A DNA stretch of 64,000 nucleotides from Myotis daubentonii (Eukaryota > Chordata > Mammalia > Chiroptera > Vespertilionidae), in the NCBI RefSeq assembly GCF_963259705.1, contig NC_081842.1:182160349-182224348 (forward strand), read 5' to 3'. This document shows positions 34,918 to 46,641 of the stretch, piece after piece (position 1 is the stretch's first letter; each line of letters begins with the position of its first letter). The notes under the pieces were generated by a model. That model saw nothing but the letters and a program-made list of their open reading frames with translations, was not told where the DNA came from and did not search any database. A program made the position numbers and the translations under genes.

Positions 34918-35100
34918 AATACCCATTCTTTCTGCAAGTATTTCTTGAGCACATGTTGTATGCCAGGCACTGTTCTAGGTCCTGAGAATTCAGTTAGCTC
35001 TGAAGGATTTGGAATTATAATGCGTTTGATTCTTACTGAAACCCACTGGAGGCGGGAGGTCCTGGTTTCTCTGCGTGGTGATCACTGCTTTGTGATCTGA
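34918..35100 (+). repeat. L2/MIR-type fragment
   Basis: 'tttcttgagcacatgttgtatgccaggcactgttctagg' is shared by L2 and MIR ends; the rest is decayed. Confidence 0.5.
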
Positions 35101-35639
35101 ACATTTTCCCAAGGTAGGTTGTGAGTGTTTACTAAGCACTGTGGTCTGCACCCAGCATGCCAGGGTGGGTGACACTGGTGCAGGATGCCAGGAGGGCAGC
35201 TCAGCCTCCTAAAGTGATGAATGCTGTCCTGCTCTATTTCTTATACAGGGTCTACTTCCCGAACTTGTTTTCTGATTCCCTGCTCCACAGAAGCGCCTTA
35301 AATATCCGCGTTTTTACACGATGGAGCTTTTCTTACTTATCCAGCAGCTCAGTCACCATCTGCAGCTTTTGCCACAAAAACACAGTGACCTCTGCAGCCT
35401 GCAAGAGGGTGGGTGGAGTTTGACCAAGGAAGACGGGAAACCTTCTGTTTACAACAAGCCCTCTCTGCAGGTTAGTTAGGGGCAGGCAGGACATTTCCAT
35501 GTCCCTGTAGGAGTCTCTCTGTAAAGAACAGCTGTTTTAAAACAAGAGGGGTCTGACTACTCCCCTTTGTGTATTTCTCTCATCAGCATTTTATCAGCTG
35601 ATAATCTCTAAAGTCCCCTGGGAGTCTCCTTGGCCCAAG
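35101..35639. other. Unique DNA, no gene seen
   Basis: No recognisable repeat, exon or RNA gene. Confidence 0.4.
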
Positions 35640-35960
35640 TTTCCCTCTACTACGGGGAACTCACTACTCAGCAGTGCAGCACATTTCAGTTTTAGACAGT
35701 TAGAATGGTTAGAAGTGTACGTTCTTGGTCTTACCACCACCGAGTGGAAAAACTTCCTCTTCCTTATGACAACTTTATTTTTGGGGGGAGGGGGGTGTTA
35801 ATTATAGCACCTCATTCATGTTCTCTGTTCTTCCCTCAAAACTCCTCCGCCTCCACCAAGGGGTTTCTTTCCATTTAAAATAACGCCTGTTCTGTTTTGG
35901 AAGGCATCTTGCCTGGCTTCTGGTTTGCCAATGTCCTTCTGAAAATGTGGCTTCTAAAAC
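35640..35960. repeat. Possible ancient LINE (L3/CR1-like) fossil
   Basis: The word order 'tctactacggggaactcactactc', 'aaaaacttcctcttccttatg', 'tgttctgttttggaaggcatcttgcc' recalls old CR1/L3-type 3' sequences. Assignment is tentative. Confidence 0.3.
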
Positions 35961-36339
35961 TGACCCTCAGCCCCCACTCTTTGGCCTGGCACCATCGACC
36001 TGTCTGGAGTTGGCGAGAGGGAGAAGTGTGGCAGCAGCCGAAGATGCTCTTGAGTCAGGAGCTGGCCGTGATCCGCTTTGCTCTGCGGTAGGTATTAAGT
36101 ACGTTCCCAGGCCCGTTTCCTGCTCCCCAGTGCCAACATCCCTGCCTCTTAAGTGAGGTTTAGCTTAATCCCCAACCCTACCTAAATGTTACTTCTGTTA
36201 TTATTCAGAGCTGTGGGTAGAATTTCTCTGTGTCGTTGAGAGCGGGGGTGGAGACGCAGCGGCGGGTTGCCCACTCTGCCTGGAATCCTCTTCGCTGTAT
36301 CCTTTGTTCCCGAAGCCCTGTCCAGCTAGGACGGTGCTG

Positions 36340-36500
36340 CTCTCTGTATGTTGTGTATTAGAGCTCATACTGGACAACCCCCTTTGTGTACTGGCGGGAG
36401 AAACTGAGGCCCTGAGAGTAGAAGTCAGCGCGTCCCCACTCTCCTCTCACACAGCAGGTTGCTAGTCTTTGTGGCTGGGAGCCAGGCTTCTTGCCTCTTG
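36340..36500 (+). repeat. MIR fragment
   Basis: 'gcgggagaaactgaggccctgagagtag' core and 'cacacagcaggttgctag' 3' half. Confidence 0.45.
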
Positions 36501-36824
36501 TTTTGGTGTTCCTCCTGCACTGGAGCAAGGCACCAGCTGCAGCCCCTGAAAACGGTCTTTAGTTTAGAAGTTGTGGAATCGCTTAGGAAGGTTCTGGTTG
36601 GTCAGCATGGTCAACAGGTACTGCAGTTTGCACAGAAGCCCTGAGACTCTGCCCTTGCTTTGCTCTCCACCTGCACTGGGTACACCTTAGGGGCACACCT
36701 CCTGAGAATCCAAGAGTCCAGTGTGTCCATCATATGCTGTGTGCCCGGCAGGAATGAGCGCCATGAGAGTGCAGCGTTCAGTTGCCCGATGAGCGGTACT
36801 CCTTGAGGGCACACAGGCGTGTTA

Positions 36825-36895
36825 GTCTTCATTTTTGTTTGCACAGGGCTTTGCACATAGTAAGTGCAAGGTTTGGGATAAATGACACCAAGCAA
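36825..36895 (-). repeat. MIR 5'-end fragment
   Basis: 'agggctttgcacatagtaagtgcaaggtttgggataaatg' matches the antisense MIR end. Confidence 0.45.
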
Positions 36896-37790
36896 TGGAA
36901 GAGCTCGGTGGCAGCCTGCCCATCTGGGGGGTTAAAGTCCTTTTTATCTTGCACGGGTTCTTGGGCACCGCAGAGGGATTGTGTAAAGGTGTGCTCACAG
37001 CCCTGCCCTCAAGTAGGTTAGGGAAGTAGAACCTTGGGCCTGGATGTTGTGAGTGCTGGCTGCTCACCAACCTTGGTTGTGGAGGAGGGCCCTTCCTTGA
37101 AGGTTCCGGTCCCAGCCTCCTCCGTCAGAGTCCCACACGTCGGAACACAGTGCCCAGGTGCCCGTTGAGCATGCTGCCCAATGATGAAACTCCAGGCGAA
37201 GCCACCCCTCCCTCTCCCCGGGACAGAGTCTGTTCTCAGCCTCACCCCACCCCACCCCACGACCTCTCCTAAGCTCCTTTGTAACCCGACCGACCCATCC
37301 ATGCACAGAAGAGCTGGGTGACGGGTGAAAGTGCTAATAAAAATCATCACTCCTTGGCCAGGCCGATTGTTGTACGTCTTGTTAATTACTTGGCAAAGAG
37401 AACGTAAGGACTTTAATTCACTGGACTGGATTCCCTCCCAGGTGTCCCCGGTGAGAGGTAGAGATGGCCAGGCTGACTGGGCAGCGGGAGGATGAGGTGG
37501 GGGGGGGGGGGCGTGCAGGGTTGACTTTTTCCCTTTGTCTGTGCTGAGAATGCTATACACTGGCAGGGCACCTTCTCTCTCCCCTGCCCTGCCCACTGCA
37601 TGTTGCACATTCTGCCCCCCCCCCCGCCCCCGCCCCCGCCGCACCCCCTGCCCTCCCTACTGACTCTACAAGTGAATCTGGAGCTTCTGCCTCGAGTGGA
37701 GCTGTGGTCTGGTCTGTGTGCAGCACAGCAGCTTGGTTGACACAGCGCCTGTGGGGGGCACTGTGCTAGGCACGCTGGGGAGACTGGGGC
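36896..37790. other. Unique DNA with G and C homopolymer tracts
   Basis: G run of about 12 nt near 37499-37511 and C-rich tract 37614-37640. A 208-codon minus-strand frame (37018-37644) passes through the C tract as poly-Gly and is not credible. Confidence 0.4.
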
Positions 37791-37806
37791 AGCGCCCCCT
37801 GCTGCC
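37791..37806 (-). promoter_or_regulatory. CTCF-like core motif
   Basis: On the minus strand the site reads ggcagcagggggcgct. It matches the CTCF core CCASYAGRKGGCRS at all but the first base. CTCF organises chromatin loops; occupancy here is inference. Confidence 0.5.
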
Positions 37807-38985
37807 ACCTGCCGCCAGGCCTTTATTAGCGCTCAGGGCTGCCCTGCAGCTTCCTCACTCCCTTCCCTCACTGCTTTGTCCCTTTCCTCCCTTCATCCTG
37901 CCCCCTTGCTCTTCTCTTTCCCCTTAGTGGGCTCCCAGTTTTCTCTCCTGTTCTCCCTTCTTTCCTCCCCAGGGACCTGCTCTTGGCCCTCTGGGGAAAC
38001 CGCACAGGCCTTCTGGCCGGTCAGTCAGGAGCCTCTGCTGCCGGTGGTGAGCCCCACTTCCTGCCCCCTGACTCCCCACAGAAATGGGGTGAGGTGAGAG
38101 GCCTTCACCTCCAGTGGTGAAGCCATCGAGGGCATTTTTCTGCCTCTGTGGTTTTATTAAGTCTCTCCTGTCAAACCTGAGAGGCTGAGGAAAGCCGTTT
38201 TAAAGATTTATTCTTGAAGGACCCCATGAACTCAGGTTGCTGAGCACAGAGAGGGTTGATTGGTTGGTGTGGGTGGGGGAGACTTCGGCTCTGAGAGGGA
38301 GGGAGGGAGTGGCCAGGGCAGCTCAGGGAGTGGACGCCCGTGCCTGCATCTCCCATGACTTGCAGGTGTGGGGGAGTGGGAGGTGGGAGAAGCCGTCTTC
38401 CCTGCGCGCCAGCATTGGGCATGGCATCGCCTGTCCCTTTAGAGCCAGCACCATGGTTTCCAGGAGCTGTGTGTGTGGGGTTGGGGGGTGCTGCAGGGAG
38501 GCGGGGACTTGTTTGGCAGCAGGCGCCCATCAGACAACTGGAAAGTGCCAGTGCTTTCCTGGCCATCTGTCCCCCTCCGCCTGGCTCCCGTCCTCCTCCT
38601 GCTCACCACAGAAGGGCCTGCAGTAGTCTGCGGTGCGAGGGCGCGGAGCCTGGCCGGGAGGGCAGGCAGAGCCCATCTTGCCTTTGTTTATCCCCGTCTC
38701 CTTCTCAGCTCCTGCGCGGTGGACGAGTTGCCAGGTGCATGAAAAGTTTGCTGCACGGCCACCGAGTCGGTTGTTTGTGGTGTGGTGGTGGAAGGAAAGG
38801 TGGATGTGTGCAGAGTTTCCTTTCCACTGCTCGTCTGTTTGCTTAACTGGGGACCTTCGCCCCCACCCCCTTCCTGCCCCAGCCACTATTTTTCTTTTTT
38901 ATTCTTGCTTTAATTCGTAAAAATACACCCAGAGCAGGACAACTCTCCTGCTATTTGGGTTCGTTTGCACATCAACCTCCCCTAG
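37807..38985. other. Unique GC-rich DNA, no gene seen
   Basis: Pyrimidine-rich at 37850-37980, then GC-rich. Several overlapping frames lack domains. A phrase ccagcaccatgg (38445-38456) resembles half of a REST site only. Confidence 0.4.
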
Positions 38986-39039
38986 CTAGTTAAAGGGTTA
39001 AAAATTATGGGGAAGTTCAGCCGGCACTTGCAAGATATG

Positions 39040-39053
39040 GTTGCCTTAGCAAC
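39040..39053. promoter_or_regulatory. RFX X-box-like motif (canonical 2-bp spacing)
   Basis: gttgccttagcaac fits GTNRCC-NN-RGYAAC, the 14-bp X-box. It sits in an AT-balanced repeat-free stretch (38980-39070). No gene is visible next to it. Confidence 0.45.
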
Positions 39054-40946
39054 AGGCCTTCTAATCTGGTAGGTGACCTGAGAGACTGGAGAAGATGTAG
39101 GGGTTGGTTTGGCATTTCATTATTTCATGAGGCTGCCTCTCCAGCTGGTTTCTCTGCTGAGCTTAAAGCTTGCTGTTCCTGCCACTAGAGTTACTGGCAC
39201 ATTCCAAAACAACAGTGTTGATGGCACGAGCAGTGCGTTCATGGGGCCTGGCCAGGCAGGGTGGGCGGAGGAGAGGGAGCTGGGTTCCAGGAGCCCCATG
39301 TGGCGCGGTGTCCCTCACACAAAGAGGAGGGTGTGGACAGACGGGTGTGCGCCCAGGTTCACTCTCCTGCACACAATAGCTGCCTTCTTGAGGCACCCAT
39401 CGTGGAAACTGAATCCTGGTTTTTAGTGTCGGGGAGGGACTGCCTTCTGAGGAGATTTTAGACCGGATTTTAGGAGAACTTCTTTAGTTTGCCAAGAATT
39501 CTCCTCAAATTTGCAGGGCTTGTTTCAAGTCTGGGGAGACCACCACTGCAGCGCCGACACTTGGTGCCGCCTCTTTTATTCATGTCCAGAGAGAGATTGT
39601 CCAGAACTTCGGTTCAGTTCCGCACATTAGCTTCGTGTCCGCTGTGTGCCCGGGCCCGTGCCCAGAGCAGAGGGGAGCAGGACCGAATCCTGGTTTTGTT
39701 CATTTACTCAGCAAACGTTCACTGGAGGCCGCATGTGCCAGGCACGGTAGGGAAGGGGCAGGTCACAGCACCGTCCTGGCCTGGGAGCCTCCCTGTGAGT
39801 GAGGGCCTTCTACCTAACTCCTTGTCGTTAGAGGGACCTTGTAATGAGGGCAGGAGTGGTTTTCAGCTCAGGAAGGCACCAGACGTTCACATGTCTCACC
39901 CCACCTTTCTCAGGGGTCTGCTTCATTTCTGCCCGTTACCCCTTGGCTGTAGTTACTCGGAAATCCCAGGACCCCATGAATGGCATGTGTAGATGGCATG
40001 TTCAAAAGTCCATGCCTCCTTAAGCACCAGATCCCATGCAGAGTTCTGTGTGAGCCTCGACCCAGGTTCAAAGGCACTTCCGACTGGTTGGCTTCCTGGG
40101 TTTCTGGCTTTTGATTTTCTTCCCTCTGAAGAGGTTGAGTGTTCCTGGGAGGGAATTTTATATGGTTTACTCCTTCTCCCCATCACAATTATGAGCTCTC
40201 TGAAGCGGTCTGTGTGTTAAAGGTTCATATAGATGCAGGTAGTAAGAACCAGAGGGGCAAGGGCCTATGCACTCCTGGGCTGTGGGATCCCAAGCAAGGA
40301 CTTGCCTCATGCCCTTGTGGGGCTGCCCATCCTGCTGAGTGGTGACAGGTGCGAGGGGAAGGCTGGGCTGGAATGTGGGTCTTGATGGGTGGGAGTGCGC
40401 CTGCACGCAGAAGGCCAAGGGACGTGCACCCACCAGACCAGGAGAGCCCATAGGATACACTGGGTCAGAGGATCGGGTTGGTAGAGGCTGGGACTGATGT
40501 GGAGTGGGAACCTGGCCCGGCGTTGGGTGGTTTCGGGAGGGGACAAGTCTGCCACCCGCAGCCCAGGGTCTGAGTCCAGCTCAGCTTCTGGTTATGTGTG
40601 ATTTGGGTAGTTAGCCCCCTCTCTGCTGTTGTCTTCTGTCTGTAAAACAAAGGAATTGACCTCATCATCCTCAGTCCCTCTCAGGTCTCTCAGTCCATGT
40701 CTGTGGTTGGAAGAAGCAGATTGGCAAAGTATCTTTGCACTGCTGGGCCTTAGGCTGGCTTCTCTATATAGAGTTTTCCGGTTTTTATCTGGCTTGGGTG
40801 TAATTTTGCTAATTCAGTTCATTTCAGTGGAGGTTGTTGTGTGCCCCCTCCTTGCCTTGGGCTACAGCATTGGGGAGAGGGGGGCAGGCCACACCTGGGG
40901 AACCTGCCCATTTTTGTCTGACTTCTGTGGAGCCGGGGTTCTGACT
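39054..40946. other. Unique DNA, no gene seen
   Basis: Unique sequence. An L2/MIR-like scrap lies at about 39700-39745 (catttactcagcaaacgttcactgg ... gtgccaggcacgg). No exon recognised. Confidence 0.4.
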
Positions 40947-40954
40947 CTGTGTGT

Positions 40955-41160
40955 CAGGGGTCCTCAAACTACGGCCCGCGGGCCACATGCAAATACAAAT
41001 ATTGTATTTGTTCCCGTTTTGTTTTTTTATTTCAAAATAAGATAATATGCAATGTTCATAGGAATTTGTTCATAGTTTTTTTTTTAAACTATAGTCCGGC
41101 CCTCCAACGGTCTGAGGGACAGTGAACTGGCCCCCTGTTTAAAAAGTTTGAGGACCCCTG
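40955..41160. mobile_element. Complete non-autonomous hAT transposon
   Basis: A 206-bp element with 16-bp inverted ends, CAGGGGTCCTCAAACT at the left and AGTTTGAGGACCCCTG at the right, perfectly complementary. The 8-bp TSD ctgtgtgt is perfect (40947-40954 and 41161-41168). Subterminal 'acggcccgcgggcca' and 'tagtccggccctcc' are typical of hAT MITEs. It has no transposase. It resembles hAT families known from bats and opossum, but I do not assign a name. Confidence 0.95.
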
Positions 41161-41329
41161 CTGTGTGTGGTTTGCTTGGATATTCTAAACTCTAATTTCC
41201 CTATAAAAAGAGCTTCTTAGCGTGGGGGTGGTGTGAGTGTACTGGGTACACAGGGCCTTCATACGTGGAAGCATCTCAGAACAGCTAAAGGGGAAAATCT
41301 TCAAGGCAAAGCTGCTGGGGTTGGACTGG

Positions 41330-41330
<1 letters not shown>

Positions 41331-41367
<37 letters not shown>
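41331..41367. repeat. (TG)18 microsatellite
   Basis: Pure TG tract of about 37 bp. Confidence 0.95.
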
Positions 41368-41369
<2 letters not shown>

Positions 41370-43199
41370 GTGTAAGTCACCAGGTGGAATGGGAGGCCAG
41401 TTGAGCTGAAGATTTCTGGGGCCTCTAGGATATAAAAGTAGAGGTGACCTTGGTCTTTCCCACTTTGGCTTAGATTTTGGTCCAAAGTTCTTCCTCTCAC
41501 AATGGGCCTGATTTCTTTGGAAAGAATGGATCTGCCTGTACTTACTAGAATTAGAGAGCAGAGGCCTCATTAGATTCAAACTAAATTTAAACTATGTATT
41601 CAGTTCCAAAGTTGGCCAAAGCCCTTGGAGAACTGCCCTCTCCATGACGGGGTCTGTGGGGAAACTTAGTGCTTACCTTATGGATGAGGACACTTAGGGT
41701 CACACAGGGGATGGAATGACTGCCCGAGGATGCATTACTGGCGGGCCAGCTCTCCCTTTGCCAACTCTCCCAAGTTTCTCACCTTCCCTTTAGAGTCTGC
41801 TGTGGGACTTACTTGTGAGGTTGGTGGGTTTCTGTGCTCTCTTCTGGGATCTTGGTTGAGTCTCATGGATCTTGTTGATGTTTTTCTGTTATTAATCATT
41901 CTTTGTTATAGAGTAAATAGGTAATAATGACAGAGAATTGACCCCCACATTGAAATTTCAGAGCAGTGGATTGAGATTGTGCTTCTCAAATTTTGCATCG
42001 TCTGCATGTTTCTCCGAACGTAGTAATAATAGTACAATGCTGATCGTGGTAGATAGTCAAAGAGATGAGTGGAACACAGCTGCTTCCTGCTATGGATCCT
42101 AGGGAGGTGAGACGCGTATGATGATAGCCACCTAGTTTATGTTTGCCTTGTTGTGTTGGAGTTGCCATAGTAAGACACGAAGTGGATGGCTTTCCTCCCC
42201 GGAGAGTGGGAGGTGAGGGGCGGGAGGAAGTGCTTTGGAGATGAGATGGAGCCTCATAGGAAGTGGGGGCGAGAAACCCAGTGGGGACAGTTTTGACAAA
42301 GGTTCCCTAGGAATATTTTGTGAGGAAGTTTGACTTCGTGGTGTCACTTGAAGAAATTAGGACCCATTTGGCTTCTCTGGAGAATGCCACTTCCTGGGGT
42401 GACAAGGGAATTCCTGGCCAGATGAAGTAGGATTTGCATCGTTTTCCTTCAAGCTTCCTAAGGTGTCCTGTGGTAGTTCTGAAATTTTGGGATTTGATGA
42501 GCAACTAGTGTGTCTAGGCCTTTGGTCCTTTTGAGCCCAGGGCTGTGGGGACTGAGGATGCCTGACGTTGTGTGTCTCATATTAAGGAAGCCCGCTAGTT
42601 CACTGAGCATTCCCACTGCCTTTCGACTCATCAGGAGTTCCTTATGGGGAATATGCTTAGAGGTGTTGGGCTGGATGGGTGGGTGGATGAGTGGCTGGGT
42701 AGATGGAGGGGTCGGTAGAGGAGCATGCTGGTCCAGGCTGGGTTGAGTTAGGAATCCTTCCAAAATGCCAAGTTACATTTGAGGACTTCTCTACAGCTGA
42801 GTGTACAGGCAGCAAACAGGTCCCAGATCTCACAAAGGCCCAACGAAGTTTCTGATCCTTCCCTCAGAGGCTCTGCTGGAGGTTCCTTCCTATCGGCTTG
42901 GTCCTTTGAGGAATCTTGTCTCATATGAATATCCCACACACTAAGGGGATATGGAATGATGAAGATTACTTTTAAAGATTAATTTACATTTAAATGATCA
43001 CAGCATTACTCTAGAGATTTGTGAGTTTTCGCATTTGTGGCTTTGACGTTTCACAAGTGACAGAGGAGTCATGTATGACCTCCCGGAGTGTAACTTTGAT
43101 TCTTGGTCCGAATGGCAGGTGGGCCCACGAATCGCTGTGCTGGTGGGTAAGCCCGGCACTCTGTCCGGTGCCCACAGCTCTCGGGCTCTGCTTGTTTCA
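41368..43199. other. Unique DNA, no gene seen
   Basis: Unique sequence. A GGAT/GGGT-type imperfect simple repeat (tgggtgggtggatgagtggctggg) lies near 42675-42710. No exon recognised. Confidence 0.4.
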
Positions 43200-43310
43200 T
43201 ACATAATCTCATTTCATCCTCAGAGTAACCCTGGGAATTGGATGTAATCGCTGTGGCTTTACACTTGAGAAAACTGAAGAAATATATTGAGCACCTACTA
43301 TGGGCTTATC
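43200..43310 (+). repeat. MIR fragment
   Basis: 'cataatctcatttcatcctcagagtaaccctggg' and 'cttgagaaaactgaag' follow MIR order. Confidence 0.55.
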
Positions 43311-43334
43311 TTGAGATATATGCTTATCTTGAGA

Positions 43335-43465
43335 AGTAGAAGGAAGAAAAATTTGCCCATCATTCCACCACCAAATCTAACTTTGTGCTAATTTTTTTGG
43401 GTCAGCATTTCCTGTCAGGCTGTTTTTCCTCCATTTTTGTTTAACATTTTTGCATAATTGTGTTC
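43335..43465. repeat. Probable ancient L1 3' fragment
   Basis: 'cccatcattccaccaccaaatctaac' followed by 'cagcatttcctgtcaggctg' resembles old L1M 3' ends. Confidence 0.4.
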
Positions 43466-43659
43466 CAGTCAGAAAATTCCTGTCACAAAAAAATAACATT
43501 GAAGGAGCTGTGGAGACTGCCTCTGCTTTTAGACTGAGCGTTCTTCCTGTGTTGGCGTGGCTTTTGGAGGGTCTCCTTGTGGGCTTTCTGGCCCACCCCG
43601 GGGCTGTGCTAAACCGGGAGCTGGAGTGGTCCGTTCAGCGCAGCATCCTGGGCTCAGGC

Positions 43660-43780
43660 TTTCAGACCCAAGCAGGGCCCTTTGTGTCTAAAGTACTAGT
43701 TGATTGGAGTGCTAATGAATCAATTAGAAAATTACTTGCTGCTGAGATCCTCAGCCAAAGGAGGGCTGTGCACAGCCTTA
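43660..43780. promoter_or_regulatory. Candidate conserved non-coding block
   Basis: Short AT-rich, repeat-free stretch with several ATTA/TAAT cores (gctaatgaatcaattagaaaattac). A guess from texture only. Confidence 0.18.
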
Positions 43781-44945
43781 GAAAACCACCCGAAGGCCAT
43801 ACGCCTGTAACTCTTGGCTGTGGCCCTCCTCAGTTGCACCACAGCCTTGCTTGGACCTGTTAATCACTTGAGAAAACGGCCGACTTCTGCTTCGCAGGGC
43901 TGCCTTGTGCCTGGCATGGTTTTCTGACTGGTACTTGGACCCATTCTCCCACTGGTGAGAAGGAGAAGAGTGGAGCTCCGAGAAACAGGAATGGTGCTGC
44001 GCTTAAAAAACAGAGCCATGTAGAGGCCAGTCTCCTGTTCTTTCCTGGAGTCGCCTACAGCAGTCCTGTTGGGAGGGCCTATTGTTCTCATTTTTATGGA
44101 TGGCGGACACGGGGGCTTAGAGAGGTACGCAACCTGTCCTCTAGTTATATACCTAAGGGAGGCAGTGCTTCAGCCTTCAGCTTCTCAAGTCTTCAGGCTC
44201 CCTTCTGCTGTGATACCTTCCCACCTGGATGCCTCCTAATCATATATCTTAGTGGATGTTAATAGGCTTGCGCTAGGACTCGCCGGCGGGGCACAGCCTA
44301 TAGGGATGGGAATGATAAAGGCATGTCTGGTTATATACCCAGGGTTGGGGTTTGGTGAGGTTTAATCTGGGGCAGAGGAGTTGGAGTGACAGCTAACAGC
44401 TGTGGCTAAAAGGACCCTGGGTGGGTGATGTACCAGGGGGCTCCAGATGGCCAGTGATTTGTGTGACGCATTTCAGGACACTCGCCAGGTGTGCTCGAAC
44501 CTGAATTGGAAGTGGGTTGAGGAGAGGGCAGTTAAAGAAGACGACGAATTGCCGTGAACCCCGACCGAAGTGAGGGTGTCTCTTGAAGAAAACATCTGCA
44601 CAATAGTTTTGACGTGTTTTTCTGGCTCTTTCACACCTGTCTCCTCATTGGATACCCATCTCGGGTGACCTCCAGCCCTCGTTTTATGCTTACGATGGAG
44701 GCAGTACTCATCCCTTACCCGTTTTCTCCGAGAGGAGCCTCCGGTGCTCTCTGAGGCTGAGCCTGTGTAGCCTCCTGTTTTCATTTGGCTTCATTTGGAA
44801 CCAGTGGGTGCCGGGCCCTTTAGTCCCTTGACCCGGGGGCAGGACTGCTTGCTCATAAACACGGATTCTGCCTTTTCCTCCCTCCACAAGGTATTCAGTG
44901 TGTTGCGGTGGTTTTGCTATTTCTGCCTTCAACTTTGGTGCCTTG
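43781..44945. other. Unique DNA, no gene seen
   Basis: Unique sequence; no recognised gene. A faint MIR-like phrase (ctcatttttatggatggcgg) lies near 44087-44106. Confidence 0.4.
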
Positions 44946-44949
44946 GCTA

Positions 44950-45080
44950 CCCCCAGTTTTGTTCGTGTAACAAACATTGGAGTGCCTCCATGTGCCAAGC
45001 ACGTGGTAGGTGCTGGGAGTACAGCAGGGAGCAGCATAGATGGTATCCCTGTCTGTCCTCATTGAGCTGACGGTCCAGTG
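44950..45080 (+). repeat. L2 LINE 3' fragment
   Basis: 'acaaacattggagtgcctccatgtgccaagcac', 'gtgctgggagtacagcaggg' and 'gagctgacggtccagtgg' match the L2 end. Confidence 0.65.
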
Positions 45081-45208
45081 GATGGGGTGGAAATCTGATG
45101 TAGACCTTGGGCCTTGAGCTCTGATATGGAAGATAGGACCATAAGAATTCTAATCTCTCTCTTTCATAGTGGCCTTTTTAATGAGCCAGCATTGTGCTGG
45201 GCACTTTA

Positions 45209-45220
45209 TCTATCTATCTG

Positions 45221-45254
<34 letters not shown>

Positions 45255-45484
45255 CATCCATCCTCACCCGAGGATATTTTCCCATTGATGTTTAGAGAAC
45301 GGAAGAGGGAGGGAAAGACAGGGAGAAATATCGATGTGAAAGAAACACATCGATTGGTTGTCTCCTGCACGCATCCTGACTAGCGCTTGGGCCAGGGAGG
45401 AGCTTGCAACTGAGGTACGTGCCTTTGACCGGAGCCCTTCAGTTTGCAGGCCAACACTATCCACTGAGCCAGATCGGCAAGGGC
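45209..45484 (-). mobile_element. Older bat tRNA SINE with (TATC)n tail
   Basis: Antisense, diverged SINE whose A-rich tail position is occupied by a (TATC/TATG)n tract (45209-45252). Flanks tgtgctgggcacttta (45193-45208) and tgtgccaggcatttta (45485-45500) agree at 13/16, consistent with an old TSD. The tetranucleotide repeat therefore lies inside the insertion and probably grew from its tail. Confidence 0.8.
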
Positions 45485-45519
45485 TGTGCCAGGCATTTTA
45501 TATTTAACATGTTCCATCC

Positions 45520-45680
45520 TCAGGAGAGCTTTGTTAAGGCAGATGAGGCCACTGAGAGCCCATAGTAGGTGCTCAATATATTTTTTGTTTGCTAGATGAA
45601 GGGCTTACAGCTCGCATGTGGTGGAGCTGAGTTTCCAATCCACCTCTCAACTTGACTTCAGGCTGCCCCTGCAGCACTGT
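45520..45680. repeat. MIR-like fragment
   Basis: 'ggcagatgaggccactgagag' and 'gtaggtgctcaatatatt' echo MIR words; mosaic or rearranged. Confidence 0.3.
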
Positions 45681-46640
45681 GCCTGTCACTTGGGCTGGCT
45701 TCGTTTGTGGACTTGCTTTGAGTGTGCATGAGTGCCAGCACCTAGGAAGGTACTAGGCCCCACTGTGGCCTGTAACCAAGTAGATCTGTATTATCCACCA
45801 TCCCTGCCACTGCTGGAGGATTGCTTTGTTTCTGGTTTTGTAGAAATGGAGGTGAGAGTTAGAGGTTACTCACTTCCCTGGCCCTGTTAGTCTCCTGGTC
45901 TCGCTGTGGTAGAGGAGTGAGACTGGGTAAGACACACCTTCCCCAGGACCCCAGCTGACTGCTTCTTAAGCTGGCACAGGTGAGGTGATGTGTTCAACCC
46001 CCCAGCCCCATCTACCTGGGCCATTTGATGTTGACTTGGCCCCACCAAGTTCCAGGTATTGAAAATCAAAAACAAATAAAGCCCAGCTCCAGGAGGGAAG
46101 CAGCTTGCTTTCTCTTTGTGGAAGCTCAAAGTGCAACAGCTGTGTGGGTAGACAGCTCGCTGGGTGTTAACCTGTTTGGCAGGCTGCTGGAGTAAAGTTC
46201 CAGGCAGGTGTCTAGCGGGTGGGGGAGGGAGTGAGAGGCGTGTATCTGGCCGTGGGGACAGGGAGAAGAGGTCTGCTTTCTTTGCCTCTTGTCTGTGCCA
46301 TTGACCTTCAGGCCCCCCTTTTAACTTTCTTTCCCCCCCTCCCCCTTTCTGCACACACACTCCTAATTTCCACTCACCTTCTCCCCCCCCTCCCCCCCCC
46401 ATCTCTGTATTTCCCAACACCTTGTGCATTGCTTCAGACTCTCCTTGGCTCTTCTCAGTTGGCAGGCCAAGGGGCAGAGTCTGCCACCCAGTAAAGATGA
46501 CCTTGTGTTACTATGACTCAGATGGGGATGGGGACTCTGACTTGTACCAGATGGTGTTGGTGGGAGGTCAAGGGTGGTTGCAAGATGTCAAAGTGCAGCT
46601 ATGCTGTTTCAAGTCACGTAACCCTGAATCGGGAACAGTA
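45681..46640. other. Unique DNA, no gene seen
   Basis: C/T-rich around 46330-46405. A 180-codon minus-strand frame (45887-46429) reads this tract as Gly-rich peptide and is not credible. Confidence 0.4.
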
Positions 46641-46641
46641 C

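Noticed and set aside
37018..37644. 208-codon minus-strand open frame
   Set aside because: Includes poly-Gly from a C-rich tract and overlaps other frames; no domain.
38445..38456. REST/NRSF-like half site
   Set aside because: Only the left half matches; the right half is absent.
45887..46429. 180-codon minus-strand open frame
   Set aside because: Gly/Lys-rich N-terminus comes from a C/T-rich tract; no domain, no splice context.
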